From JANSWO01 sp964351875 (GTDB lineage Bacteria; Pseudomonadota; Gammaproteobacteria; Pseudomonadales; Azotimanducaceae), in NCBI GenBank assembly GCA_964351875.1, contig CAYGQC010000025.1:1-34736 (forward strand): a DNA stretch of 34,736 bases, written 5' to 3'. Numbering within the stretch: position 1 is the stretch's first letter; each line of letters begins with the position of its first letter. This document shows, in pieces, positions 23,148 through 31,115 of this stretch. The notes beneath the pieces were generated by a model that was given only the letters and a program-made list of their open reading frames with translations, searched no databases and was not told where the DNA came from. The translations under genes were made by a program, and so were the position numbers.

Positions 23148-25751
23148 ATGCGAATGGAGAAGCTGACTAACCGCGCGCGCGGCGTGTTGTCCGATGCGCA
23201 ATCCATGGCGTTGGGTCGCGATCATACCGCTGTCTCATCGGTGCACCTGCTCGCGGTCATGCTTGAGGATCGAGCAAGCTCTGCACCTGCGCTGCTCACC
23301 CAGGCCGGTGTGCGCATCGACGAGGCGAGACAAGCGCTGCAGCAGGCATTGGATCGCGAGGCGACTATAGCCAAACCCACCGGCGAGATTGCCTTCGGCC
23401 AGGACGTTGTCCGCCTTCTGAATCTATCCGACCGCGCTGCCCAGCAGGCGGGCGACGAATTCATAACGACCGAGACGATCCTGCTGGCGCTAGCTCAGGA
23501 CAACAACCCGGCCGCAAACGTGCTGCGTAGCCACGGGCTGCAACTGGAACCGTTGGCAGCGGCCATTTCTCAACTGGATGGAGGCGAGTCTGTGACAAGT
23601 GCAGATGCGGAAGAACACCGTGAGGCGTTGGCCAAGTACACCATCGATCTGACCGCGCAGGCGGAGGCGGGCAAGCTCGACCCGGTTATTGGTCGGGACG
23701 ACGAGATTCGCCGCACGATTCAGGTGCTGCAACGCCGCACTAAGAACAACCCGGTGCTCATTGGTGAGCCGGGTGTCGGAAAGACCGCAATTGTTGAGGG
23801 ACTCGCTCAACGAATTCTCAATGGCGAGGTGCCGGAGAGCCTGAAGAACAAGCGAGTGTTGTCGCTCGACCTGGGCGCGCTGATTGCCGGTGCCAAGTTT
23901 CGCGGCGAGTTTGAGGAGCGTTTGAAAGCGGTACTCAACGATCTGTCCAAACAGGAAGGCAATGTTGTGCTGTTCATCGATGAGCTGCACATGATGGTCG
24001 GTGCGGGCAAAGGCGAAGGCTCGATGGATGCGGGCAACATGCTCAAGCCAGCGTTAGCAAGGGGCGAGCTGCACTGTGTCGGCGCGACAACGCTCGATGA
24101 GTATCGCCAGTACATTGAGAAGGATGCTGCGCTGGAACGACGCTTCCAGAAGGTTGTCGTGGATGAGCCGTCGGTGGAAGACACCATCGCGATTCTGCGC
24201 GGGTTGAAAGAGCGCTACGAGCTGCACCACGGTGTCGACATTACCGACCCCGCGGTGGTTGCCGCTGCGCGCCTGTCGCACCGTTACATCAGCGACCGGC
24301 AATTGCCGGACAAGGCGATCGATCTTATCGATGAGGCCGCCAGCAGCATCCGCATGCAGATGGACTCCAAGCCGGAGGAGATGGATCGGCTCGATCGCCG
24401 CATCATCGCCCTCAAGATGCAGGAGCAGGCGATTGCCAAAGAAAAGGACGACGCTTCGCGCAAACGCCTGGCTGTTATGCAGGACGAAATCCGGGAACTC
24501 GAAGCGGAATACGCTGAGTTCGAAGAAATCTGGAAGGCCGACAAAGCGCTTTTGAAAGGCGCCAAAGACATCATGGCCGAGCTGGATTCGGCGCGCCTTG
24601 AGTTCGAAACCGCAAAGCGTGCTGGTGATCTCACGCGGATGTCCGAGCTTCAGTATGGCGATATACCACAACTGGAAAAGCGGCTTGCTGAGGCGAATGC
24701 CAACGAAGGCACTCGGCCCAGGCTGCTGCGCAACAGCGTGACGGAAGAGGAGATCGGCGAGGTTGTCTCGAAGTGGACCGGCATTCCGATCAGCAAGTTG
24801 CTGGAGGCTGAGAAAGAGAAGCTGCTTGGTCTCGAGGCGGCGTTACATGAGCACGTTATCGGTCAGAACGAGGCGGTAACCGCCGTGTCTGCCGCCGTTC
24901 GTCGCTCGCGCGCGGGGCTCTCAGATCCGAACCGGCCAAATGGTTCGTTCCTGTTTCTCGGCCCGACCGGCGTGGGTAAGACCGAGTTGTGTAAGGCGCT
25001 CGCGATGGAGTTGTTCGAATCCAGGGACGCGCTCGTCCGTATCGATATGTCCGAGTTTATGGAGAAGCACTCCGTCGCCCGGTTAATCGGCGCGCCGCCG
25101 GGATATGTTGGCTACGAGGAGGGTGGCTATCTGACCGAGGCGGTTCGTCGCAAACCGTACTCTCTGATCCTGTTGGATGAGGTGGAGAAAGCGCATCCGG
25201 ATGTGTTCAATATCCTCCTGCAGGTGTTGGATGATGGACGGCTAACGGATGGTCACGGACGCACTGTGGACTTCAAGAACACCGTGCTGGTCATGACCTC
25301 GAACCTGGGCTCGCAGCTCATTCAGTCACTCACCGAGCAAGGCAAAGGTGATGAGATCCATGACGCCGTGATGGGCGTCGTTGGCCAGCACTTCCGGCCG
25401 GAATTCATCAACCGGATCGACGACGTGGTGGTCTTTCGACCGCTAGCCAAGGAAGAGATGGGCGCAATTGCCGGGCTGCAACTTGCGGAGCTCTCCGCTC
25501 GTCTGGTGGAGCAAGACCTCTCCGTGGAGGTGTCCGATGCAGCGCTTGCGCAGCTCGTTGAGCAGGGTTACGACCCCGTCTACGGTGCACGGCCGCTGAA
25601 GCGGGTGATCCAGCGGCAGATAGAGAACGGTCTGGCGAGTGAGCTGCTGCTCGGTCGCTTCCCGCCCGGCTCTGTCATTGAGATCGACGTCGAGAACGGT
25701 GAGTTCACCTTTAGCTGCCGACCAGCGGCGGATGCGCGCGAAACCGCCTGA
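23148..25751 (+). CDS. clpB: ATP-dependent disaggregase chaperone ClpB
   Basis: ClpB is the hexameric Hsp100 that, with DnaK, pulls proteins out of aggregates. The 867 residues are full length. Order: N domain (1-145); NBD1 with Walker A GEPGVGKT at 206-213 and FIDELHMMVGAG; the coiled-coil middle domain from about 405 to 525 (PEEMDRLDRRIIALKMQEQA and following); NBD2 with Walker A GPTGVGKT at 605-612, the pore loop GAPPGYVGYEEGGYLTEAVR and LLDEVEKAHPDVFNILLQVL; then YDPVYGARPLKRVIQRQIEN. The ATG at 23148 has AGGAG nine bases upstream; TTG 23145 and ATG 23154 are less likely. It has a heat-shock promoter candidate ahead and a strong hairpin behind, so it is probably transcribed alone. Confidence 0.98.
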   Translation: MRMEKLTNRARGVLSDAQSMALGRDHTAVSSVHLLAVMLEDRASSAPALLTQAGVRIDEARQALQQALDREATIAKPTGEIAFGQDVVRLLNLSDRAAQQAGDEFITTETILLALAQDNNPAANVLRSHGLQLEPLAAAISQLDGGESVTSADAEEHREALAKYTIDLTAQAEAGKLDPVIGRDDEIRRTIQVLQRRTKNNPVLIGEPGVGKTAIVEGLAQRILNGEVPESLKNKRVLSLDLGALIAGAKFRGEFEERLKAVLNDLSKQEGNVVLFIDELHMMVGAGKGEGSMDAGNMLKPALARGELHCVGATTLDEYRQYIEKDAALERRFQKVVVDEPSVEDTIAILRGLKERYELHHGVDITDPAVVAAARLSHRYISDRQLPDKAIDLIDEAASSIRMQMDSKPEEMDRLDRRIIALKMQEQAIAKEKDDASRKRLAVMQDEIRELEAEYAEFEEIWKADKALLKGAKDIMAELDSARLEFETAKRAGDLTRMSELQYGDIPQLEKRLAEANANEGTRPRLLRNSVTEEEIGEVVSKWTGIPISKLLEAEKEKLLGLEAALHEHVIGQNEAVTAVSAAVRRSRAGLSDPNRPNGSFLFLGPTGVGKTELCKALAMELFESRDALVRIDMSEFMEKHSVARLIGAPPGYVGYEEGGYLTEAVRRKPYSLILLDEVEKAHPDVFNILLQVLDDGRLTDGHGRTVDFKNTVLVMTSNLGSQLIQSLTEQGKGDEIHDAVMGVVGQHFRPEFINRIDDVVVFRPLAKEEMGAIAGLQLAELSARLVEQDLSVEVSDAALAQLVEQGYDPVYGARPLKRVIQRQIENGLASELLLGRFPPGSVIEIDVENGEFTFSCRPAADARETA

Positions 25752-25763
25752 TCGATTCGATCC

Positions 25764-25797
25764 CACCGCAAGGCGCAACTTGTGCCTTGCGGTGATT
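25764..25797 (+). terminator. Hairpin terminator candidate after clpB
   Basis: CACCGCAAGGC (25764-25774) pairs perfectly with GCCTTGCGGTG (25784-25794), and two more pairs extend into the loop. It starts 13 bases after the clpB stop. Only three T residues follow (ATTTCG), so the stem is strong but the U-tract weak; some read-through towards the LexA-controlled gene is possible. Confidence 0.75.
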
Positions 25798-25824
25798 TCG
25801 CGCTTGAATTTGGACGTTTCAGAG

Positions 25825-25844
25825 TATTGTATGGATATACAGTA
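25825..25844 (+). promoter_or_regulatory. LexA (SOS) box
   Basis: TATTGTATGGATATACAGTA. The right half (TATACAGTA) is perfect against TACTGTATATATATACAGTA; the left half has TTG for CTG. The 16-bp core is 25827-25842. A possible -35 (TTGAAT, 25804-25809) lies upstream, so LexA would overlap the -10 region. The gene at 25862 starts 17 bases downstream. Confidence 0.82.
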
Positions 25845-25861
25845 TTCGCTAGGATGTCTGC

Positions 25862-26533
25862 ATGGAATCGAACCCTACAAGCCACCAGACTGATTCAGCG
25901 CTCTCCTATGTCCCAGGGCGGGCAGAAGGGCAGGCAGAAGGGCGCGCAGAAGGGCGCGCAGAAGGGCGTGGGGTAGAAGCTGGGTTGGGAACCGCAGATC
26001 TTTTCAGCCCGGACACCGACAGCATTCGCTCAGCTTTGTTGGTGGATGTCTCTGTGAGCGCTTTTGACAAGCTTGCTGGCAGTGCCTTCCTCCAGGGTGA
26101 GCCAACTTGCCCGCAGATGTCTTTTCCTGGTTTTGAGGGCGCTTCCTCGGAATGGACCAAGTCGGCCAACACTGAAACCACCGCAGGGTCCGCGTTCAGC
26201 AGCTTCGTTCCAGAACAGACGAACGATCAGAAGAGCGAGCATGAATCTGCACCTGGCACCGGCTGTTTTGCCTTGATGCCATCGGAACTCTGCAAGCCAC
26301 GGTACTCACCGCTTCCAGCGGTGAGAGTAGGCAAACGCTCCTACAGACCGCATGCGCCGAGAAACCCTATCGCTGCCCAGCATCTTGATGCGGCGGCTCG
26401 ACTATCACGTCAGATTCGCGCCACTCGGCGCCGCTCCCCAGAGCAGGTCAAGACGGGCAGGGCGATCTGTCAGCATTTGCTTGCCCTGTTAGATGAAGAG
26501 TTGCGTGAAGAGTTGCGTGAAGAGTCGCGCTAG
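25862..26533 (+). CDS. Unknown protein, probably SOS-induced
   Basis: I do not recognise this gene. The ATG at 25862 has AGGA seven bases upstream and lies directly behind a LexA box, so it is probably made after DNA damage. The 223-residue product has a repeat (AEGQAEGRAEGRAEGRG, about residues 21-37), then a stretch with DLFSPDTDSIRSALLVDVSV, a polar S/T/E-rich middle, and a basic C-terminal third (PRNPIAAQHLDAAARLSRQI, then RRRSPEQVKTGR) that looks helical and could bind nucleic acid. It ends in a second repeat, EELREELREESR. No membrane helix or known enzyme motif is seen. Codon use is less biased than in neighbours. SulA-like inhibition or DNA repair are possibilities by analogy only; I see no SulA, ImuA or UmuD motif. 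No SOS partner gene follows; 26534-26815 holds nothing I recognise. Confidence 0.6.
   Translation: MESNPTSHQTDSALSYVPGRAEGQAEGRAEGRAEGRGVEAGLGTADLFSPDTDSIRSALLVDVSVSAFDKLAGSAFLQGEPTCPQMSFPGFEGASSEWTKSANTETTAGSAFSSFVPEQTNDQKSEHESAPGTGCFALMPSELCKPRYSPLPAVRVGKRSYRPHAPRNPIAAQHLDAAARLSRQIRATRRRSPEQVKTGRAICQHLLALLDEELREELREESR
25921..25968 (+). repeat. Four tandem 12-bp in-frame repeats
   Basis: The unit approximates CGCAGAAGGGCG, at 25921-25932, 25933-25944, 25945-25956 and 25957-25968, the last two identical. Translated in frame it gives repeated AEGR. Being a multiple of three, copy number could vary without breaking the gene. Confidence 0.9.
26495..26530 (+). repeat. Three tandem 12-bp repeats at the 3' end of the SOS-box gene
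   Basis: GAAGAGTTGCGT at 26495-26506 and 26507-26518, then GAAGAGTCGCGC at 26519-26530, directly followed by the TAG stop. In frame it encodes EELR repeats, a charged helix end. It is a second, unrelated expansion in the same gene. Confidence 0.9.
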
Positions 26534-26815
26534 CCTGGACTAGTCATGGGTTCTACGATTGCTACCATGATTTCTTCTTTGTAGATCCAGGGGTCTTTAG
26601 TTGGTATCCGGCTTTCTGCGGCATCGTAGATATTGTTGCGGGTGCCTATCTTCTACTTTCAGTCAGGCGTTTAGCGAACCCTGACTCTCTTGAGAAAACC
26701 ACTGGCTGAAAGCGCGGCTCGTATATCCACCGTGCGCATGAACTAAGGGATTCGATCGTTCCATATCTGAACTGTCGATTGCTGTCGGTCCATTTCCCAA
26801 TGTCCGAAAGACAGT

Positions 26816-27805
26816 CTAGAAACCGTCGACTGGGTAGGGACCGTCATCAAACACCTCGTTGTGATACCCCTTCTTGCCAATAGATCGGGCGAGCGTACTG
26901 CGAAAGTCCTCGCCGCGGGCTAGACGCTCAATGGCGAACCGGAAATCGTACTTTGGCTGCCAGCCCAGAACTCGGCGCGCTCGCGAATTGTCATACACCC
27001 GATCAATGGTTGGGAACATGGTCCAATCGCGCTTCGCGAATTCTGTTTCGTAATCCGGTAGGTAGCGCCTCACGACTGCTGGTGCATCGACATTGAGATC
27101 ATTGCAATCAGCCTCGTGGAACGGCGTGGTGGCTGAGACGATTAGCCGATCGAAACCTATGTCGGCTGCTTTCGCGAGTGCCAAAAGGTGTGCCTGGACG
27201 ATGTCCTCAACATCCGCCCGGCGAAACAATAGCTCGTTCGCTTTCAGGTTTAGATCAGCGAAAGCAGCGCGCTTGCCGCCGTCATCGTCGGCCTCCGGGA
27301 AAAACCGGGACGTGCGGAGCACGATCGTCGGCAAACCTGTGTTGCGATGAAATATCCCGCACAGGTCTTCGGCTGCGGATTTGCTGACGCCATAGATGTT
27401 CTTGGGTTTCGGCTGAAGCGCCTCAGTGACCCACATAGCCGGTGTACCTGCTGCCGGACGCATCGCGTCGCCGAACACACTGGTCGTGCTGGTATAAATA
27501 AAAGCACGGCAATTTGCCTGGCTGGCAGCTTCCAGAAGGTTTAGCGTTCCAGAGACATTGGTATCAATAAAGTCGCTGCGAGAGTGCGTGCCGATATGAG
27601 GCTTGTGCAGCGTTGCCGTATGGAAGACCGCATCGATCGATGTCATGCATGTCGCGACTGTCTCGGGATTAGTAATTGAGCCCACGTAATCTGTGAACGG
27701 TGATGTCTTGATGTCGAGGCCGACAGGGGTGTGTTCGCTTTCTCTGAGGGTTCTGATGAGCGCTTCGCCGAGATGGCCTGAGCTACCGGTAACCAGTATT
27801 TTCAT
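26816..27805 (-). CDS. NAD-dependent epimerase/dehydratase (extended SDR)
   Basis: A protein of 329 residues of the extended short-chain dehydrogenase family, typically acting on nucleotide sugars. The NAD-binding motif TGSSGHLG is at residues 7-14, the mid-domain serine/threonine is in FIYTSTTSVFGDA, and the catalytic YxxxK is seen as YGVSK. The C-terminal half has NLKANELLFRRADVEDIVQA and RARRVLGWQPKYDFRFAIER, the latter typical of GalE-like enzymes. Which sugar, and whether it epimerises or reduces, cannot be told. It is divergent from galU, whose product UDP-glucose is a classical substrate source, so a surface polysaccharide role is a reasonable inference. No terminator was seen at its end; 26534-26815 is empty. 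Confidence 0.88.
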   Translation of the reverse strand: MKILVTGSSGHLGEALIRTLRESEHTPVGLDIKTSPFTDYVGSITNPETVATCMTSIDAVFHTATLHKPHIGTHSRSDFIDTNVSGTLNLLEAASQANCRAFIYTSTTSVFGDAMRPAAGTPAMWVTEALQPKPKNIYGVSKSAAEDLCGIFHRNTGLPTIVLRTSRFFPEADDDGGKRAAFADLNLKANELLFRRADVEDIVQAHLLALAKAADIGFDRLIVSATTPFHEADCNDLNVDAPAVVRRYLPDYETEFAKRDWTMFPTIDRVYDNSRARRVLGWQPKYDFRFAIERLARGEDFRSTLARSIGKKGYHNEVFDDGPYPVDGF

Positions 27806-27874
27806 TCGAGTAGCTTAGCGAAACCGCTGTCGCATCCATAGGGCACTAACGAGGCATTAGCAGCTCAGGGCTGT

Positions 27875-27890
27875 GCGTGCCTGGGCACGC
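27875..27890. repeat. Short GC-rich inverted repeat between epimerase and galU
   Basis: GCGTGCC (27875-27881) and GGCACGC (27884-27890) are exact inverted copies with a two-base centre. It lies in the 284-bp divergent gap, about 90 bases upstream of the galU promoter candidate. Too tight for a good RNA loop; a dyad protein site is possible. Confidence 0.45.
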
Positions 27891-27979
27891 CCACATTCCT
27901 ATGCTCGTTATCTAGGCTAACGCGCCGCTTTGGTGCAACGGATGCGAGTTCTTTACATGAAATTGTTACGTTTGCGGCC

Positions 27980-28008
27980 TTGGTTGCTGCCGTGCAAGCG
28001 CCGATAAT
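27980..28008 (+). promoter_or_regulatory. Sigma-70-type promoter candidate for galU
   Basis: TTGGTT at 27980-27985 and GATAAT at 28003-28008 with a 17-base spacer. Transcription would start near 28015, leaving a leader of about 75 bases before the ATG at 28090. This also argues against the upstream in-frame start at 28009, which would then lie before or at the transcript start. Confidence 0.6.
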
Positions 28009-28089
28009 GTGACGCAATCGCGGCTATCGGACGCTCTGGCGTCCTACCATCTGCGGCATCCTCGACTCGTGCTCAAATCAGGACGTGAC

Positions 28090-28956
28090 ATGATCAAGAA
28101 ATGCTTATTCCCAGTGGCCGGTTACGGCACCCGTTTTCTGCCTGCGACCAAGGCAATGCCCAAAGAAATCTTGCCGATTCTCGATAAACCGCTCGTGCAA
28201 TACGCGGTCGAGGAGGCGTCTGAAGCTGGCCTGTCGGATATGGGTTTCGTGACCGGCCGTGGCAAGCGAGCATTGGAAGATCATTTCGACGTGAGCTACG
28301 AACTGGAGCATCAGATACAGGGGAGCGGTAAAGAAAAGCAGTTAGAGGGTATTCGCAAGCTGATTGACACCTGCACGTTCTCGTACACAAGACAGATCGA
28401 AATGAAGGGCCTCGGCCATGCGATTCTGACTGGCCGTACTCTGATTGGTGATGAGCCGTTCGGCGTCGTGCTTGCTGATGACCTGTGTTTCGGCGAGGGC
28501 GTTGGCGTGCTGGCTCAGATGGCCAAGCTCTATAAGCAGTTTCGTTGCAGTATCGTCGCCATCGAGGAAGTGCCCAAAGATCAGACGAATAAATACGGCG
28601 TCATCGCCGGCGAGGCGCTTACGGACAGCATCTTCCGCGTCACGGACATGGTTGAGAAGCCGGATCCGAAAGACGCGCCGTCGAACATGGCGATCATCGG
28701 GCGTTACATCCTGACGCCGGACATTTTCGACATTCTCGAAAACACGGAGCCGGGCAAGAACGGTGAAGTGCAGATCACAGATGCACTCCTGCAGCAGGCG
28801 AAAGAAGGCTGTGTTATTGCCTACAAGTTTGCCGGCAAGCGTTTTGACTGCGGCAGCATCCAGGGTTTTGTTGATGCGACAAACTTCTGCTACGAAGAGT
28901 TCTATCTGAAGAATCAGCCGAGCGCGACGGTCGTGCCGCTCAAGCAGACGAAGTAG
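28090..28956 (+). CDS. galU: UTP--glucose-1-phosphate uridylyltransferase
   Basis: GalU makes UDP-glucose from UTP and glucose 1-phosphate in the cytoplasm, feeding LPS core, capsule and other glycans. The 288 residues fit the family. The nucleotidyltransferase motif is FPVAGYGTRFLPATKAMPKE, followed by ILDKPLVQYAVEEASEAGL, GLGHAILTGRTLIGDEPFGV with VLADDLCF, EVPKDQTNKYGVIAG, VTDMVEKPDPKDAPSNMAII and FAGKRFDCGSIQGFVDA. I chose ATG 28090 (MIKKCLFP) because it matches the family and has AGGA six bases upstream; an in-frame upstream start at 28009 adds 27 unconserved residues. It is divergent from the epimerase, with which it may supply sugars for surface polymers. Confidence 0.97.
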   Translation: MIKKCLFPVAGYGTRFLPATKAMPKEILPILDKPLVQYAVEEASEAGLSDMGFVTGRGKRALEDHFDVSYELEHQIQGSGKEKQLEGIRKLIDTCTFSYTRQIEMKGLGHAILTGRTLIGDEPFGVVLADDLCFGEGVGVLAQMAKLYKQFRCSIVAIEEVPKDQTNKYGVIAGEALTDSIFRVTDMVEKPDPKDAPSNMAIIGRYILTPDIFDILENTEPGKNGEVQITDALLQQAKEGCVIAYKFAGKRFDCGSIQGFVDATNFCYEEFYLKNQPSATVVPLKQTK

Positions 28957-28964
28957 GACACTCA

Positions 28965-28981
28965 AGCTCACTTGGTGAGCT
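28965..28981 (+). terminator. Stem-loop after galU, weak terminator candidate
   Basis: AGCTCAC (28965-28971) and GTGAGCT (28975-28981) form a perfect 7-bp stem with a TTG loop, nine bases after the galU stop. There is no T-run behind it, so intrinsic termination is doubtful; it could protect the 3' end after Rho termination. Confidence 0.4.
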
Positions 28982-29096
28982 CAATCCCGCCTCGATAACA
29001 TCGGTTGCCAGGCTTTCCGTCCGGCGGCCTAGATCGGTAGACTGCTCAACGCTCGGCTATCTCAGCCGGGCGCTTCCTACTCGAGCAGGAGACTTC

Positions 29097-30284
29097 GTGA
29101 GTGCATCTGATCCCATGATCTGGCAGAGCATGCTGGATGAGTTGCTGGCTCGGCCAACCCAGGCTCAGTCGGTTCCGTCCGGGCTTACCCTCGATGACCT
29201 CCCAACCCCCGCGCTGCTGATCGATGAGACCGTGATGGAGCGGAATCTCGAGCGTATGGCGAGCCACCTTGCTCGCCATGGCAAAGGCGCTCGCCCGCAT
29301 AGCAAGACCCACAAGTGTCCGCTTCTTGCCAAGCGCCAGATCGAGCTTGGTGCTGTCGGCATCTGTTGCGCGAAGCCATCGGAAGCGCTTGTGCAGGGCT
29401 ATTCGGGAATTGGCTCAATCCTGGTTACGTCGGCCGTTCTCGATGCGGGCAAGTTGCGCCTGCTGGCGACGATGGTTGCGGAGCGTGGCGTTGATCTCGC
29501 GCTTGTCGTGGATAGCCAGCTTGGTCTCGATCGGCTCAGTGAGGCGGCCGTTTCGGTTGGAGTGGTTGTCGGCGTGGTCGTTGACCTGGATGTGGCCATG
29601 GGGCGAACGGGGACACGTGATGACGCGTTGATGCTGTCTCTCGCTCGGCAGGCAGAAGAACATGGCAACCTCAGATACGACGGCGTGCAGCACTACGCCG
29701 GACATGTCCAACACATCGCCGAATTTGCTGAAAGGCGGGAAGCGTCGCTGTCGCTGTGGCAAACGGTGACTAACCGCCTGACGGTGCTTGATGACGCGGG
29801 ACTAGCGCCCGGCATTGTCACCGGCGCGGGCACTGGTACGTTTGATATCGATATCGAGGTTGAACGCCTCACGGATCTGCAGGTTGGTAGTTACGCCGTG
29901 ATGGATCAGGAGTATCGAATCATTGGCGGTGCACAGAGCGAGCAGTTCGTGGCTTTTGACACGGCTTTGACGGTGTTGTGCAGCGTCATCAGCGAGCCAA
30001 CCGGAAAGACGGTAACGGTCGATGGCGGCTACAAATCCTTCGCGAGCGATTCCGTTGCGCCGGAACCCTGCTCACTGGCCGGCGCACGGTTCGTTTTCGG
30101 CGGTGACGAGCACGGCATCGTGATACCCGCCAAAGGCAGCCAGGAGCCCCTGCTGGGTGAGCGACTTCAGTTTGTCGCTCCCCATTGTGATCCGACCATA
30201 AACCTTTACGATTACGTCTGGCTGCACCGAAATGGTGAGGTGGTGTCCCGATGGCCGATCGCTGCTCGAGGGTGCAGTTGGTAG
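29097..30284 (+). CDS. D-threonine aldolase / D-serine dehydratase-like PLP enzyme (DSD1 family)
   Basis: A protein of 395 residues with an alanine-racemase-type barrel and a C-terminal D-serine-dehydratase-like domain. TPALLIDETVMERNLERMAS precedes the PLP lysine motif RPHSKTHK (K of KTHK), then GICCAKPSEALVQGY and VDLDVAMGRTG. The C-terminal metal site is seen as GDEHG and APHCDPTINLYD, matching the His/Cys zinc or manganese pair of this family. Such enzymes cleave or deaminate D-hydroxy amino acids; D-threonine aldolase and D-serine dehydratase are not separable by eye. The start is GTG 29097 with AGGAG seven bases upstream. The first ~25 residues are an unconserved leader. No functional tie to neighbours is evident. 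Confidence 0.87.
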   Translation: MSASDPMIWQSMLDELLARPTQAQSVPSGLTLDDLPTPALLIDETVMERNLERMASHLARHGKGARPHSKTHKCPLLAKRQIELGAVGICCAKPSEALVQGYSGIGSILVTSAVLDAGKLRLLATMVAERGVDLALVVDSQLGLDRLSEAAVSVGVVVGVVVDLDVAMGRTGTRDDALMLSLARQAEEHGNLRYDGVQHYAGHVQHIAEFAERREASLSLWQTVTNRLTVLDDAGLAPGIVTGAGTGTFDIDIEVERLTDLQVGSYAVMDQEYRIIGGAQSEQFVAFDTALTVLCSVISEPTGKTVTVDGGYKSFASDSVAPEPCSLAGARFVFGGDEHGIVIPAKGSQEPLLGERLQFVAPHCDPTINLYDYVWLHRNGEVVSRWPIAARGCSW

Positions 30285-30423
30285 CCGGGGCCGGCAGATC
30301 GTGACGTCGGGCGCTGCCCGGCAAGCACACTATGATTACTATCAACATCCTTGCTCTGGTGCAGGCGTCAGCAGAGGCTGGATCGACGCCGCGCGGGCCA
30401 TTGCTGAGAAGTTAGTAGGCCGC

Positions 30424-30453
30424 AGTAGACGGAAATAGACGGCAATAGGCGGC
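30424..30453 (+). repeat. Three imperfect 10-bp repeats upstream of exbB
   Basis: AGTAGACGGA (30424-30433), AATAGACGGC (30434-30443) and AATAGGCGGC (30444-30453), ending 38 bases before the exbB GTG. The period is near one helical turn. The surrounding 207-bp gap (30285-30491) holds no other gene I can support. Confidence 0.6.
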
Positions 30454-30491
30454 AAATTGATGACACATCAGGATAGTCAGGAGCGCATAAC

Positions 30492-31115
30492 GTGCTAGAG
30501 ATGGTTCAGGCAGGCGGGTGGCTCATGGTGCCGCTGCTGCTTTGTAGCGTGGTTGCGGCCGCGATTGCGGCAGAGCGACTTTGGACGCTCCAGCGCAATC
30601 GCGTCGCGCCGAGAAATCAGTTGGCCGAGGTTTGGGCTCGGCTGAAGAATCGTGAGATGGATCAGCAGAAGATTCGCGAGCTGCGGTCCAGCAATGCTCT
30701 GGGCCAGGTCTTCGCGGCCGGCATCACCAATGCCAAGCGCGGTCGAGACGTCATGAAAGAAGCGATGGAGGAGGCTGCGGGCCAGGTAACTCATGAGCTG
30801 GAACGCTATCTGACAGCGCTCGGCACGATCGCTTCGATCTCACCATTGCTGGGCCTGCTCGGTACCGTCGTGGGTATGGTACGAGTGTTCACGGAATTGA
30901 TGCGCGAAGGCGCAGGCAACGCCAATGCGCTTGCCGGTGGCATTTCAGAAGCGCTGATCACTACAGCGGCTGGTCTTGTGGTCGCTATTCCGGCCATTAT
31001 CTTTCACCGGTTTTTGCTTCGCCGCGTTGATGAGCTGGTCGTGGTCATGGAGCAGGAAGCCAGCAAGCTGGTCGATATCATGACCGGTGAGCAAGGCGAC
31101 GATCCACGGCTGTGA
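30492..31115 (+). CDS. exbB: MotA/TolQ/ExbB proton channel family protein
   Basis: A protein of 207 residues with three membrane helices: one near the N-terminus (GGWLMVPLLLCSVVAAAIAA) and two in the C-terminal half (ALGTIASISPLLGLLGTVVG, then ALITTAAGLVVAIPAIIFHR). The GLLGTVVGMV and ALITTAAGLVVAIPA motifs are the family hallmark. With ExbD it forms a proton-driven motor in the inner membrane. No tonB or tolA is adjacent, so whether the pair energises TonB is unknown. Pairs of this kind preceding lpxK are familiar from Pseudomonas-type genomes, suggesting an envelope role. The GTG at 30492 has AGGAG nine bases upstream, and its stop overlaps the exbD start (GTGA). Confidence 0.92.
   Translation: MLEMVQAGGWLMVPLLLCSVVAAAIAAERLWTLQRNRVAPRNQLAEVWARLKNREMDQQKIRELRSSNALGQVFAAGITNAKRGRDVMKEAMEEAAGQVTHELERYLTALGTIASISPLLGLLGTVVGMVRVFTELMREGAGNANALAGGISEALITTAAGLVVAIPAIIFHRFLLRRVDELVVVMEQEASKLVDIMTGEQGDDPRL

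Noticed and set aside
22922..23206. Minus-strand frame covering the clpB promoter
   Set aside because: It overlaps the clpB start and the heat-shock promoter; most likely a shadow frame.
25782..25976. Overlapping frame giving a QKG-repeat peptide ahead of the SOS-box gene
   Set aside because: It only re-reads the 12-bp repeats in another frame, begins inside the clpB terminator hairpin, and lacks a ribosome site; the frame from 25862 has one and is much longer.
30232..30438. Plus-strand frame between the D-threonine-aldolase-like gene and exbB
   Set aside because: It starts inside the preceding gene and has no recognisable content; it runs into the 10-bp repeats.
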